Shown piece after piece: positions 1-8,837 of a stretch of DNA of 64,000 bases (the stretch's first letter is position 1; the number at the start of each line of letters is the position of its first letter). Location of the stretch: assembly GCF_001306115.1 (NCBI RefSeq), contig NZ_LGCL01000025.1, positions 1-64,000 of the forward strand, read 5' to 3'. The notes beneath the pieces were generated by a model. That model saw only the letters and a program-made list of their open reading frames with translations, was not told the origin of the DNA and did not search any database. Origin of the DNA: Ornatilinea apprima (lineage in GTDB: Bacteria; Chloroflexota; Anaerolineae; Anaerolineales; Anaerolineaceae). Made by a program: the position numbers and the translations under genes.

Positions 1-97
1 AGCAGCGCTACCTGGTTCATTACATAGGGCTTAAACACGGGGTGGGCTTGTTTTCTTCTCATTCCTTTATTGAATCATTGCTTTTTAAAAATGTAAA

Positions 98-147
98 GGG
101 GCTGTCCTCTACTTTTTGGACAGCCCCAAATCTCAAACAGATTTGGG
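98..147. terminator. Two consecutive hairpins downstream of the DUF3048 gene
   Basis: GGGGCTGTCC at 98-107 pairs with GGACAGCCCC at 118-127, and CCCAAATCT at 125-133 pairs with AGATTTGGG at 139-147. Both lie just past the stop of the minus-strand gene that ends at 183, so they probably terminate it. No long U-run follows. The first arm resembles the ends of some insertion sequences, but no transposase or target duplication is seen. The rest of 1-182 shows no supportable gene. Confidence 0.5.
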
Positions 148-182
148 CTTGGGGAGAAACCCAAACAGATGAATATTCTTCT

Positions 183-1493
183 TTACTTACCGGTGATTTT
201 GTCGCAGACCGCTTTATCGTAGGTGATCATTGAAGCATAGTAGCGCGTTACCCAGTTGCCGCTGCCCGCTTCTTTATTGTTCAGCAGGTTATACAGCAAA
301 GCCTGCGCGTTGGGGGCCACCCACTGCGGCGTGTTGACCGGAATTTCTTCCTTGTTCGGCGCTTCCCAGGCCTGCGTGCCGGTTGGCAGCAGATACACCC
401 AGGTCTGCCCCGGTTTCAGCGGGAACGGATCGCCGTTAGCATCCACAAAGCGGATCGGCCGCAGCTTGCCGGTGGTCTTCTCATATTCTCCGTTGGCCGT
501 CGTCCAGAAAATTTTGTAGGCCTTTCCATCCCGCAGTAACAGGGCGGGGGCGCGGTTGATGTACATCAGGTCAATGTCAAACGCCGTTTCGGTGCAGCCG
601 TGGTGGTTGGCATACAGCAGGATGATATTCTCATAGGTCAGGCTTTCGCCGTTCAAGCGGTCCGTAAACTGGTTGAAAGTCTTGCCATCGGCCTGGTCCT
701 GGTAGCGGCGGAAGGATTCTATCGCCGGGTCGTACTGCCACAAAATCATATCCATGGCATTGTAAATGAACCACAGCCGGTCCAGCTTCACGCCGCCCGC
801 GGGGGCTTTCGCGTCAAACACCATGCCGCTCAAGGCCGCGTCACCCAGCTGCCTTTGCGTGCTTTGAGCAATCGTCTCCAGCTGGTTCACCGGAATGAGC
901 GCGCTGTTGATGTCGTCATTGTCGCTGCCGAACACGTTGGTATGCTGACTCAGGTTGGCGGCCACGCCTTTGTAAGCCGAGGCCATCACCAGAAAACCGT
1001 TGTAAATGCTGCGCAGGCTTTCATACGGCAAACGTCCCGAACGGATTGGCCCAACAGCGGCTTCCGCGCCCTGAACAGTGGGGCTGCTGCTGCCCGGCCC
1101 AACCGGCGAATTGCCTTCTTCTTTGGTTATCGTGGTGGGAAAATCGCCGTAGAACATGGCCAGAAAACGGCTCATGCCCTCGCCGATATACAGCTCAAAC
1201 ACCATCGGGCTGAAGGACAGCCCCGCCTGCGGGCGCGCGTTGGGCGGCCAGTTGGTCACCGAAACCAGCGCCGGCGGCACATCCAGATTTTGGGGATTTT
1301 CTACCGGCAAACCGGTGAGGGGATTAATCGCTGAGGGGCTGCTGCCGCCGGTGGGGTGGGTAGGCGGCGGGTCTTGCTGCGGTTCTCCAGCCGGTCCTTC
1401 TCCCACGCCGCTGGCCGGCATGGGCGCGGCGGCCGTAGAGAACAGCAGAGAAACCAGCAGCAAACTCCAGACAAACCAGTATTTCTTCTTCAT
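183..1493 (-). CDS. Exported DUF3048 (YerB-like) domain protein
   Basis: This 436-residue protein starts with a basic segment and hydrophobic stretch (residues 1-22) that look like a signal peptide or anchor. A Pro/Gly-rich linker follows up to about residue 55. The DUF3048 hallmarks then appear: INPLTGLP at 56-63, NARPQAGLS at 85-93 and the EGMSRFLAMFYG block ending at 116, with GPIRSGR near 147. In Bacillus the family member YerB is a lipoprotein of unknown biochemical role. There is no lipobox cysteine here, so it is probably secreted or membrane-anchored through its N terminus. A Shine-Dalgarno-like AGGAGAA precedes the ATG. It is transcribed alone, with hairpins downstream. The family call is firm; the function is unknown. 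Confidence 0.85.
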   Translation of the reverse strand: MKKKYWFVWSLLLVSLLFSTAAAPMPASGVGEGPAGEPQQDPPPTHPTGGSSPSAINPLTGLPVENPQNLDVPPALVSVTNWPPNARPQAGLSFSPMVFELYIGEGMSRFLAMFYGDFPTTITKEEGNSPVGPGSSSPTVQGAEAAVGPIRSGRLPYESLRSIYNGFLVMASAYKGVAANLSQHTNVFGSDNDDINSALIPVNQLETIAQSTQRQLGDAALSGMVFDAKAPAGGVKLDRLWFIYNAMDMILWQYDPAIESFRRYQDQADGKTFNQFTDRLNGESLTYENIILLYANHHGCTETAFDIDLMYINRAPALLLRDGKAYKIFWTTANGEYEKTTGKLRPIRFVDANGDPFPLKPGQTWVYLLPTGTQAWEAPNKEEIPVNTPQWVAPNAQALLYNLLNNKEAGSGNWVTRYYASMITYDKAVCDKITGK

Positions 1494-1647
1494 AAAATCG
1501 TTCTCCTGAAAGCATAGCCGTTAATTTCCTTTAACCAATATTCGCTTCCATGCGGTTTGGTTTTGCTTTCATTTGAATTAAACCATAATAAAACCTACGC
1601 CCGCCCAACAATTCTGCAAGCCCGTAGAAGGTTGCATCAGCTTTCGA

Positions 1648-2628
1648 TCAGGCCTGGTTTCTCCACTCACTGGCCTGGTCCAATTCCTCCACCATGCCAG
1701 GCGGCAGCTCAAAGGCCAGCGCGCCCAGATTGTCTTCCAGCTGCTCCAGCGTGCGCGGACCAATGATCGGGCTGGTAACCGAAGGCCGCGTGAGCAGCCA
1801 GGCCAGCGCCACCTGAGAGATGCTGCGCCCGCCCAGCTCAACGCCCATCGCTTCCATTTTATCCAGCAGCGCCCAATTACGCTCGGTGAAGTAACGCGCC
1901 GCCCCGCCAGCGCGCGCGCTGTCCACATCTGTCTGGTTTGGGCGGTACTTGCCGGTTAAAAAGCCGCCAGCCAGCGGGCTGTAAGGAATCACTCCCAGGC
2001 CAAAGTTCAGGCACACTTCTTCCAGCTCCAGCTCAAATTCCTGGCGGTGCACCAGATTGTAATGCGGCTGCAGCGTATCGTACCTGCCCAGGCGCAGGCG
2101 GTCAGCGGTCCAGAATGACTGCACCAGGCGCCACACCGGGTAATTGGAGCAGCCCACATAGCGCACTTTGCCTTGTCGCACCAGGTCGTCCAGTGTGGAG
2201 AGGGTCTCTTCAATGGGGGTTTGCTCGTCAAAATAATGCGTCTGGTACAGATCAATGTAATCGGTCTGTAAGCGCCGCAACGATTCCTCCACCTCACGCA
2301 GAATGTGCCCGCGTGAAAGTCCCTGATCATTCGGCCCATCACCCATCGGCCCGCGCACTTTGGTGGCAATCACCAGCTTGCCGCGTGGAATTTTGAACTT
2401 CTTCATCCAATTGCCAATGATTTCCTCCGACACGCCACCCGGATTGCCCGGCACCCAGCGCGAATAGACATTGGCCGTGTCGATGAAGTTAATCCCGGCG
2501 CGAAAAGCGGCGTTCAAAATGGAAAAAGAAGTGTCTTCGTCCGCCGTCCAGCCGAACTGCATCGAGCCCATACATAACGGAGAAACCTTCAGTCCGGTTC
2601 TGCCCATATTCCTGTAATCCATACGCAA
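1648..2628 (-). CDS. Aldo/keto reductase
   Basis: This 326-residue cytosolic NAD(P)H-dependent oxidoreductase has the usual length of the aldo/keto reductase superfamily. The catalytic tetrad is visible: Asp50 and Tyr55 in FIDTANVY, Lys90 in LVIATK and His131 in LYQTHYFD. The NADP-binding region near the C terminus reads [13 protein letters not shown]. The sequence most resembles the YajO/Tas-like group that acts on small aldehydes or sugars, but the substrate cannot be read from the sequence. It stands alone between the DUF3048 gene and the divergent decarboxylase operon, with a reasonable promoter about 60 bp upstream. Confidence 0.92.
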   Translation of the reverse strand: MRMDYRNMGRTGLKVSPLCMGSMQFGWTADEDTSFSILNAAFRAGINFIDTANVYSRWVPGNPGGVSEEIIGNWMKKFKIPRGKLVIATKVRGPMGDGPNDQGLSRGHILREVEESLRRLQTDYIDLYQTHYFDEQTPIEETLSTLDDLVRQGKVRYVGCSNYPVWRLVQSFWTADRLRLGRYDTLQPHYNLVHRQEFELELEEVCLNFGLGVIPYSPLAGGFLTGKYRPNQTDVDSARAGGAARYFTERNWALLDKMEAMGVELGGRSISQVALAWLLTRPSVTSPIIGPRTLEQLEDNLGALAFELPPGMVEELDQASEWRNQA

Positions 2629-2687
2629 TCCCTCCCATTCTATGCGCGGGGAAAGCCCGCCTTCATTTTTCCGTCAGGTTTGATTCC

Positions 2688-2717
2688 ATTATAATGGGAC
2701 ATAGAACTCCACATCAA
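2688..2717 (-). promoter_or_regulatory. Putative sigma-70 promoter of the aldo/keto reductase gene
   Basis: On the minus strand TTGATG (2717-2712) and TATAAT (2693-2688) are 18 bp apart, about 60 bp before the ATG at 2628. The -10 lies in the palindrome CCATTATAATGG, so TATAAT also reads on the plus strand at 2690-2695, but no good plus-strand -35 is seen. Confidence 0.45.
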
Positions 2718-2896
2718 CCGCGCACCCTCTACAGGCTGGCCGGTCTTGGCTGTGCAGTTTTCAGGAAGAATATCAGCCAAAAAGGGTTCGTATGACAGAA
2801 CCGGGTAGACCACATGGACGGTACAATTTGAATGCGTGTATTATCCCGGCGTCACGGATCACCGCGCGGCAAAAAATAGAAAAGAAGAGGAAATCT

Positions 2897-4453
2897 ATGC
2901 CAGAAGAAGATCCCCGCATCATTGAACTGCGAGCCATGCGAGAGAAAGCCAGGCTGGGCGGCGGCGAAAAACGCATCGCCAAACAGCATGAGAAGGGCAA
3001 ACTGGTCGCCCGCGAGCGCATTGACTTGCTTCTTGATCCAGACTCTTTTTTTGAGCTTGAGCCGTTTGTAACCCAGCAGACGGACGAGCTGGGGGTAAGT
3101 GATGAGCGATTTCTTGGCGACGGCGTTGTAACCGGCAGCGGGCGTATTAATGGGCGCACTGTTTTCGTCTACGCTCAGGATTTCACCGTCATCGGCGGCG
3201 CGTTGGGAGAAATGCAAAGCCGTAAAATCTGCCGGGTGATGGACATGGCCGCCGCCACCGGCAGCCCCATCATTGGCCTGATCGACTCAGGCGGGGCGCG
3301 AATTCAAGAAGGCGTGCACAGCCTGGGCGGTTACGCCGAGATCTTCAAACGCAACGCGCAGTATTCGGGCGTCGTTCCCCAAATCAGTCTGATCATGGGC
3401 CCCTGCGCCGGCGGCGCGGCTTATTCGCCAGCCGTAACCGATCTGGTCATCATGGTTGACCAGCAGTCGTATATGTTCCTCACCGGCCCGCAGGTGATTA
3501 AATCCGTCACCGGTGAGGTGGTGGATTTTGAAAGCCTGGGCGGCGCGCAGGTGCACCTTTCCGTCAGCGGAACCGCTCATCTGGTGGCCGCCTCCGAGCA
3601 AGACGCTCTGGCCCTGTGCCGCACGGTCATCGGCTACCTGCCCGCCAACAATGTGGAAAACCCGCCCTTCAACGCCGAAGAAACCGACGACCCCAACCGC
3701 ATGGACGACGAACTCAACAGCCTCGTTCCCATGGACCCAGGTTCTCCCTACAGCATGCACGAGGCCATCGAGCGCATCGTGGACTGCGGCTCGTTCATCG
3801 AGACCCAGGCCGGTTTCGCGCGCAACGCCATCGTCGGACTGGCCCGCATGGGCGGCATGCCGGTTGGCATTGTCTCGCAGGAACCCAGCGTTCTGGCCGG
3901 CGTCATCGACATTGACGCTGCCGATAAAATTGCCCGCTTTGTGCGCTTTTGCGACTGTTTCAACCTGCCCATCATCACCTTCCTCGATTCGCCCGGCTTT
4001 TTGCCCGGCGTTGACCAGGAGCATCGCGGCATCATCCGCCATGGCGCCAAGATTCTGTTCGCCTACGCTGAGGCCAGCGTGCCCAAAGTGTGTGTCATCA
4101 CCCGCAAGGCCTACGGCGGCGCGTATGTGGTGATGAGCAGTAAATACATGGGCTCCGATGTGAACTTCGCCTGGCCCAGCGCCGAAATCGCCGTCATGGG
4201 ACCCGAAGGCGCGGCCAATATCCTCTACCGCAAGCAGATCGATGAAGCCGCCGACCCGGCTGCCGAGCGTGCGCGCATCACCGAAGAGTATCGCAAAAAA
4301 TTCCTCAACCCCTACGCGGCCGCCAGCGCCGGCTATATTGACGATGTGATCGAGCCGCGTGAAACCCGCGCGCGCGTCATCCAGGCGCTGGTCTCGCTGC
4401 GCGATAAATCCGTCAGCTCGCTGCCGCGCAAGCACGGCAACATTCCGCTGTAA
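2897..4453 (+). CDS. mmdA: Methylmalonyl-CoA decarboxylase carboxyltransferase (alpha) subunit
   Basis: This 518-residue acyl-CoA carboxyltransferase transfers the carboxyl of an acyl-CoA, most likely (S)-methylmalonyl-CoA, to the biotin carrier encoded downstream. It has the length and two-crotonase-domain layout of MmdA and propionyl-CoA carboxylase beta. The N-domain has SGGARIQEG at 131-139 and the oxyanion segment GPCAGGAAYSPA at 168-179. The C-domain has DSPGFLPG and KAYGGAYVVM. The ATG at 2897 is preceded by AGAGGA and matches the family N terminus; an in-frame upstream extension to 2792 looks spurious. It leads a tight operon with OadG-like, biotin carrier and beta subunits and no biotin carboxylase, so a Na+-pumping decarboxylase is more likely than a carboxylase. 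Substrate choice (methylmalonyl- versus another dicarboxyl-CoA) is inferred from similarity only. Confidence 0.9.
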   Translation: MPEEDPRIIELRAMREKARLGGGEKRIAKQHEKGKLVARERIDLLLDPDSFFELEPFVTQQTDELGVSDERFLGDGVVTGSGRINGRTVFVYAQDFTVIGGALGEMQSRKICRVMDMAAATGSPIIGLIDSGGARIQEGVHSLGGYAEIFKRNAQYSGVVPQISLIMGPCAGGAAYSPAVTDLVIMVDQQSYMFLTGPQVIKSVTGEVVDFESLGGAQVHLSVSGTAHLVAASEQDALALCRTVIGYLPANNVENPPFNAEETDDPNRMDDELNSLVPMDPGSPYSMHEAIERIVDCGSFIETQAGFARNAIVGLARMGGMPVGIVSQEPSVLAGVIDIDAADKIARFVRFCDCFNLPIITFLDSPGFLPGVDQEHRGIIRHGAKILFAYAEASVPKVCVITRKAYGGAYVVMSSKYMGSDVNFAWPSAEIAVMGPEGAANILYRKQIDEAADPAAERARITEEYRKKFLNPYAAASAGYIDDVIEPRETRARVIQALVSLRDKSVSSLPRKHGNIPL

Positions 4454-4471
4454 CGCGCCAAGGAGCCGGAA

Positions 4472-4867
4472 ATGCTTCCTCAACTTATGGACTCACTGAA
4501 AATCACCGCCATCGGAATGGGATTGGTGTTTATCGCCATTCTGGTGCTGTGGGGATTGATGGAGCTGCTGGTACAGGTTACTGTGCGGCGGGTTAAAGCC
4601 GAAATCGCTCCCCGCGAAAATGAACTGGAGACCGGCGGCGCAGCCCCATCTCTGCCCGACGCGAACCTGCAAACCAGACAGCGCGCCGCCGCGGCCGCCG
4701 TAGCCACCGCCCTGGCGCTGCAAGACGCCAAATCGGATCATAAACCCATCCGGGTGCTGCCCGCGCCCAAAGAACAGGCCAGCGCCTGGCAAACCCTTAT
4801 GCGCGCCAGCCATCTCAACCAGCGCTCCAGCCTGTTTACCCGCAAACCACGAGGACGTGTGCGATGA
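4472..4867 (+). CDS. OadG-family small subunit of the sodium-pump decarboxylase
   Basis: This 131-residue protein has one N-terminal membrane helix (about residues 8-35, containing IGMGLVFIAILVLWGLME), followed by a charged, Ala-rich cytosolic tail. That is the OadG/MmdD plan: the subunit anchors and assembles the carboxyltransferase and biotin carrier onto the membrane beta subunit. OadG-type sequences are poorly conserved, so the call rests on the MGLVFxxL helix motif and gene position. It starts 18 nt after the carboxyltransferase stop with AAGGAG upstream. Its stop overlaps the start of the biotin carrier by 4 nt (ATGA), which suggests translational coupling. Confidence 0.82.
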   Translation: MLPQLMDSLKITAIGMGLVFIAILVLWGLMELLVQVTVRRVKAEIAPRENELETGGAAPSLPDANLQTRQRAAAAAVATALALQDAKSDHKPIRVLPAPKEQASAWQTLMRASHLNQRSSLFTRKPRGRVR

Positions 4868-5295
4868 AAATGCGTGTCAAAATCGATGAGCAGTTCTTTG
4901 ATGTTGAAATCGAAAACCTGGAAGAGCGCCCCATTCGGGCTACGGTAGAAGGCCAGACCTTTGAAATCTGGCCGGAAGAAGAGCAGGAAACCTGCGAACC
5001 GGCCTACACCCCGCCCGTGCCGCAGCTGGTGGTTGGTTCACCGGCCAGCCCGGTCTCCGCGGCCATTCCCACCGCCAGCAGCAATTCGGTCAAAGCGCCT
5101 ATTCCGGGCGTCATTCTGGCCGTGCATGTCAAAGTGGGCGAAAGCGTGCGCGCCGGCCAGGAGCTGTGCACGCTGGAAGCGATGAAGATGAAAAATGCCA
5201 TCCGCGCCAGCCGCGATGGTGTGATTGCCGCGATCCACGTTCAACCAGGGCAAACGGTCCAGCATGGGCACGCGCTGATGGATTTCAGCGATTAA
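4864..5295 (+). CDS. Biotinyl carrier subunit of the sodium-pump decarboxylase
   Basis: This 143-residue biotin/lipoyl-attachment protein carries the biotinylation motif EAMKM at 105-109, with Lys108 as the expected biotin site, inside a typical hammerhead domain (about 75-142). The N-terminal 45 residues form a small beta-rich region, joined by a Pro/Ala linker. It receives CO2 from the acyl-CoA through the carboxyltransferase and delivers it to the beta subunit, where decarboxylation drives Na+ export. It overlaps the preceding gene by 4 nt and is followed 16 nt later by the beta-subunit gene. A biotin ligase is needed but is not encoded in this window. Confidence 0.92.
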   Translation: MKMRVKIDEQFFDVEIENLEERPIRATVEGQTFEIWPEEEQETCEPAYTPPVPQLVVGSPASPVSAAIPTASSNSVKAPIPGVILAVHVKVGESVRAGQELCTLEAMKMKNAIRASRDGVIAAIHVQPGQTVQHGHALMDFSD

Positions 5296-5311
5296 GGGAG
5301 CCTACCCATTG

Positions 5312-6430
5312 ATGAATTTTTCCGACTTGCTGTCTGAGATAACCCGCGGATTCACCGCCTTTTATTGGGGAAACGCCGTAATGATTGCCATCGGCTTTGT
5401 TCTGATCGGCCTGGCGGTGATCAAAGAGTACGAGCCTGTTCTGCTTCTGCCCATTGGGTTTGGCTGCATTCTGGCCAACCTGGGCATGGACACCTCTCAC
5501 GGCGTCTTCAAAGTGATCTACGACGCAGGCATTGCCACCGAACTGTTTCCCCTGCTGATCTTTATCGGCGTGGGCGCGATGATCGACTTCCGCCCGCTGC
5601 TGGCCATGCCCCACATGGTGTTGCTGGGTGCTGCCGGGCAGTTTGGCATTTACGGCACGCTGATTCTGGCCACTCTGCTGGGCTTTCCGCTCAACCAGGC
5701 CGCCTCCATCGGCGTCATTGGCGCCATCGACGGCCCCACCGCCATCTTTGTCGCCTCCAAACTGGCCCCCGAGATGCTGGGGCCCATCGCAGTGGCCGCC
5801 TATTCCTACATGAGCCTGGTGCCCATCATCCAGCCGCCGGTTATGCGCCTGCTCACCACACGCAAAGAGCGTCTTATCCGCATGGACTACAGCGCGCGGC
5901 CGGTTTCCAACACCGCCGTCGTTCTCTTCCCCATCATCGTTACCGTCATCATCAGCCTCATCGCCCCCGACGCCGCCCCGCTGATCGCCACGCTCATGCT
6001 GGGCAACCTGCTGCGCGAAAGCGGCGTGGTGGAACGCCTGCGCAAAGCCGCCGAAAACGAAATCATCAACATCGCCACTCTCTTCCTCGGTCTGTCGATT
6101 GGCGCCACTATGACCGCCCAGAGCTTTCTCAACCTGCAAACCCTGGCCGTGCTGGCCCTGGGCTTGCTGGCCTTCGTCCTCGATACCGCCGCGGGCGTGA
6201 TGTTTGGTAAGCTGATGTGCTTCGTCACCGGCGGCAAGATCAACCCCCTCATCGGGGCGTGCGGCATCTCCGCCTTCCCCATGGCCGGGCGTCTCTCGGC
6301 GCAAATGGCCCAGGAAGAAGACTACGACAACTTCATTCTCATGCACGCGATGGGATCAAACACCGCCGGACAGTTGGGCAGCGTGATCGCCGGCGGCTTA
6401 CTGCTGGCGTTGGTCAGCGGGATGATTTAG
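5312..6430 (+). CDS. Sodium-ion-translocating decarboxylase beta subunit
   Basis: This 372-residue polytopic membrane protein has the size and sequence of the OadB/GcdB/MmdB family, the Na+ channel that decarboxylates carboxybiotin and exports Na+. Family signatures include GIGAMIDFRPLL-like GVGAMIDFRPLL near residue 90, GAIDGPTAIFVASKLAP near 145, SYMSLVPIIQPPVMRLLT near 170 and the late GACGISAFPMAGR block. An in-frame TTG sits directly before the ATG at 5312; the ATG was chosen, with AAGGGAG upstream. It closes the four-gene operon and is followed by a strong terminator. The likely physiological role is energy conservation from methylmalonyl-CoA to propionyl-CoA during amino-acid or succinate fermentation. 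Confidence 0.93.
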   Translation: MNFSDLLSEITRGFTAFYWGNAVMIAIGFVLIGLAVIKEYEPVLLLPIGFGCILANLGMDTSHGVFKVIYDAGIATELFPLLIFIGVGAMIDFRPLLAMPHMVLLGAAGQFGIYGTLILATLLGFPLNQAASIGVIGAIDGPTAIFVASKLAPEMLGPIAVAAYSYMSLVPIIQPPVMRLLTTRKERLIRMDYSARPVSNTAVVLFPIIVTVIISLIAPDAAPLIATLMLGNLLRESGVVERLRKAAENEIINIATLFLGLSIGATMTAQSFLNLQTLAVLALGLLAFVLDTAAGVMFGKLMCFVTGGKINPLIGACGISAFPMAGRLSAQMAQEEDYDNFILMHAMGSNTAGQLGSVIAGGLLLALVSGMI

Positions 6431-6450
6431 CCAGCCATTGATATGAAAAG

Positions 6451-6495
6451 AAAAGCCAGGGAACGGGCTGATAAAAGCGCGTTCCCTGGCTTTTT
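6451..6495 (+). terminator. Intrinsic terminator of the decarboxylase operon
   Basis: AAAAGCCAGGGAACG (6451-6465) pairs perfectly with CGTTCCCTGGCTTTT (6480-6494) and is followed by T. The A/T-rich base works in both directions, so it can also serve the converging gene that ends at 6530. Confidence 0.88.
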
Positions 6496-6529
6496 GATTG
6501 AATCGAAAACCGCATGGTTATCTTCCAGC

Positions 6530-8632
6530 TCACGGAAGATAGCGGAAGAGAGTCTGCCCGGCGATATCTTCCTGCTTTTCGAGGTGATCTTCAAACATAT
6601 ACTGGTATGGCTCGCTCAAGGTGATCGCCACCCGGTCCCCATACACATAGTCCAGGCCGATATGCTCGAAGAACTCATTCGAGCGCTGCGCCTTCATCAG
6701 ATCAAAATACTTGTAACTGCTAACTGTTCCATCCAGGTTGATGATCAAACGGTCCGTCGATAGATACGCCAGCTTACCCGCCTCCACACAGGCAATCAAG
6801 TCACCCTGCTGCGTTTCAGCTTCCAGCGATTCCAGTGCCAGCAGTGGATTGTCGGGAAAAGACTTGCGCGAGAAAAGCTCCATCTGTTCGCTGATGCCCG
6901 CCACCAGCAGCGAAACCGCGACCACACTCCCCAAAATCTCGACCAGGGCTTTCGGCACGGCTTTCTCTACCGCCAGCTCTATCAGCCGATGGGTCAGGAA
7001 AGCCATCGCCAGAAGGGTCAGCATCATTTCTGGTATCCAATACCAGGGGCGCATTTCCACATAGCCAACCAGTTTATAGTAGCCAATCGTCATGAAACAG
7101 GCGGTCATCAGCGGCAGAAAAGCCAATCCGCGGTCGATGATGGTGAGAAAACCACGGTTGCGCCCCACCCGCGCCAACTGGTAAGCCATCGCCAGAAAAC
7201 CCACCGCGAATAAAACCACCATCAACTGATACAGCTCCAGGTCATCCACCCGCAAGACTGTCGTTACCATGCGCGACAGCCGGTCGAGCATCGGCGTCAG
7301 GATGAATGACCACGGCTCACCCGGAGTGGCGGACAACCCGATTGCTTCCACAAAGATTTCCGGTGGCCGCCCATAAACCGTTACGTGGCCGGTCCACCAG
7401 CGCTTAACCAGCAAATTCAACGGCAGTACGCGCTGGAAGTTAACCCAGTTCCACACCAGCACAGCCCCCAGAGCGGCCGCGCCAGGGGCTAAAAATGCCA
7501 ACCAGACCCGCAGCCAGGTCTTCCACTGGTGCTGCAGGCGCAGGGTTGGCTCAACGCCGTCTGGCTTAAAACCGCGCAGTCGCGCCATCAGACGCAGGGT
7601 AAACCGCAGACCGCCCAGCAAAGTCAGGCTAATCAACCAATCCAGCACCAAAACGGTGCGCGGAAAGCCCGGCAGCCAGCCCAGCCGCTCAGCCAGTTCC
7701 AGCAGCCCGGCGATCAGCAGCGAAGCAAACGACATCCCGCCGTAAGTTAAACCCAATGTTTTCCAGCGCGGCCAGGTGCGCGGTGGAAAGTACATCCCCG
7801 AGAAATACATCACCACCGGCTTGATCAGCAGCGAAAGCGATAGCACCCACTGCGCCGGACGGGTGAACTGGTAAAAAGTATTCAGATCAAACCGCAACAG
7901 GAAGCTGCCAAAAACGCTGATAAAAATCAGCATGGCGTCTACCAGCACCATATAGCGCATGCGGCTGCCGCGAAACACCAGCCACACGCCAAAAACCAGA
8001 ACCAGAATCAGGTTGTCGTAACGGGTTAAGAGAAGTGCCGCTGCCGCGCCGCCCAATCTCAGCACCTCGCGGGTGGTGAGTTGGTCGCAGCTTTTTTCGG
8101 CCGCTTTCACCGCCAGCAGAAGAAACCCCGCCAGCAAAAAGGCGTTCAGGCTGCTTTCCATACCGCTTTGCACCGTCACCTTGAGAATATTCGGCAGCAA
8201 GGCCCAGGCAGCCGCCGCCAGCATGGAAATCGAATCGCTCAACATGCGCCGCATCAGCCGGTAAAGCAGAATGGCAGCTCCCGCGTTCAGCAGCGCTGAG
8301 AGGATCACCAGCATGCGCAGTGGCAGAAATAAGTCGAATCTCGCCAGCAAGAAAAACGGCGAAAGCACCACCAGCCAGAGCGGCGCAATGGAATTGGTTG
8401 GGTTCACCCGATCAAAGGTCAGGCCGTGCCCTTCAACCAGGTTGCGCGCGATCTGAAACGCATAGAACGACTCGTCTTCGGAAATATAATGAAGAACGGC
8501 ATCTGGTGATGAAAATAAAATGGGAAAATGAAGCGAAAATACAAGGACCAGTAAGACAATCTCAAAAATGGGGAAACGCTTTTTTCCAGACTTCAATGCA
8601 GCCACTCCCATCAGGCGGTGATTCAGCCCCAT
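6530..8632 (-). CDS. Polytopic membrane protein, GT39-like (ArnT/PMT-type)
   Basis: This 700-residue protein has about a dozen hydrophobic helices and an acidic motif after the first one (SEDESFYAFQIARNLVEG, residues 51-68). That layout is typical of GT39/GT83-like membrane glycosyltransferases that use a polyprenyl-phosphate sugar and act on the outer face of the membrane. A soluble C-terminal region (about 590-700) follows the helices. The sequence does not identify the donor or acceptor. A second protein of similar plan lies at 48679-50940. It is transcribed alone, divergently from the PP2C-like gene. An internal ATG at 8611 could also be the start. The membrane class is firm; enzyme activity is inferred. 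Confidence 0.7.
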   Translation of the reverse strand: MGLNHRLMGVAALKSGKKRFPIFEIVLLVLVFSLHFPILFSSPDAVLHYISEDESFYAFQIARNLVEGHGLTFDRVNPTNSIAPLWLVVLSPFFLLARFDLFLPLRMLVILSALLNAGAAILLYRLMRRMLSDSISMLAAAAWALLPNILKVTVQSGMESSLNAFLLAGFLLLAVKAAEKSCDQLTTREVLRLGGAAAALLLTRYDNLILVLVFGVWLVFRGSRMRYMVLVDAMLIFISVFGSFLLRFDLNTFYQFTRPAQWVLSLSLLIKPVVMYFSGMYFPPRTWPRWKTLGLTYGGMSFASLLIAGLLELAERLGWLPGFPRTVLVLDWLISLTLLGGLRFTLRLMARLRGFKPDGVEPTLRLQHQWKTWLRVWLAFLAPGAAALGAVLVWNWVNFQRVLPLNLLVKRWWTGHVTVYGRPPEIFVEAIGLSATPGEPWSFILTPMLDRLSRMVTTVLRVDDLELYQLMVVLFAVGFLAMAYQLARVGRNRGFLTIIDRGLAFLPLMTACFMTIGYYKLVGYVEMRPWYWIPEMMLTLLAMAFLTHRLIELAVEKAVPKALVEILGSVVAVSLLVAGISEQMELFSRKSFPDNPLLALESLEAETQQGDLIACVEAGKLAYLSTDRLIINLDGTVSSYKYFDLMKAQRSNEFFEHIGLDYVYGDRVAITLSEPYQYMFEDHLEKQEDIAGQTLFRYLP

Positions 8633-8837
8633 CCACGGGGTTCCCCTAATGGATATAGATTACCATAAAGACGGGTAATTGAAAAGTTTGTCATTGGTGG
8701 AAGAATGAGTTTGCCCTGCATCCACCAGGCAGCCATAGACCAATGCGCCGCGGAGAATTGTTTTCCGTCTCAAACCGTTAGGATGTATAATCAATTCATG
8801 GTAAATCCGTTCGAGAAATGGGCAGGAATGAAACACC

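Noticed and set aside
1..182. Gene at the left edge
   Set aside because: The open frame at 42-233 overlaps two hairpins and the end of the DUF3048 gene and has no homology; no other coding signal is seen.
3287..4483. Long minus-strand frame opposite the carboxyltransferase gene
   Set aside because: The plus-strand frame has clear family motifs over its whole length; the reverse frame codes for a His/Gly/Asp-rich sequence typical of antisense shadows.
5285..6346. Minus-strand frame opposite the sodium-pump beta subunit
   Set aside because: Composition (Gln, His, Asp, Gly) is that of a shadow of a hydrophobic protein.
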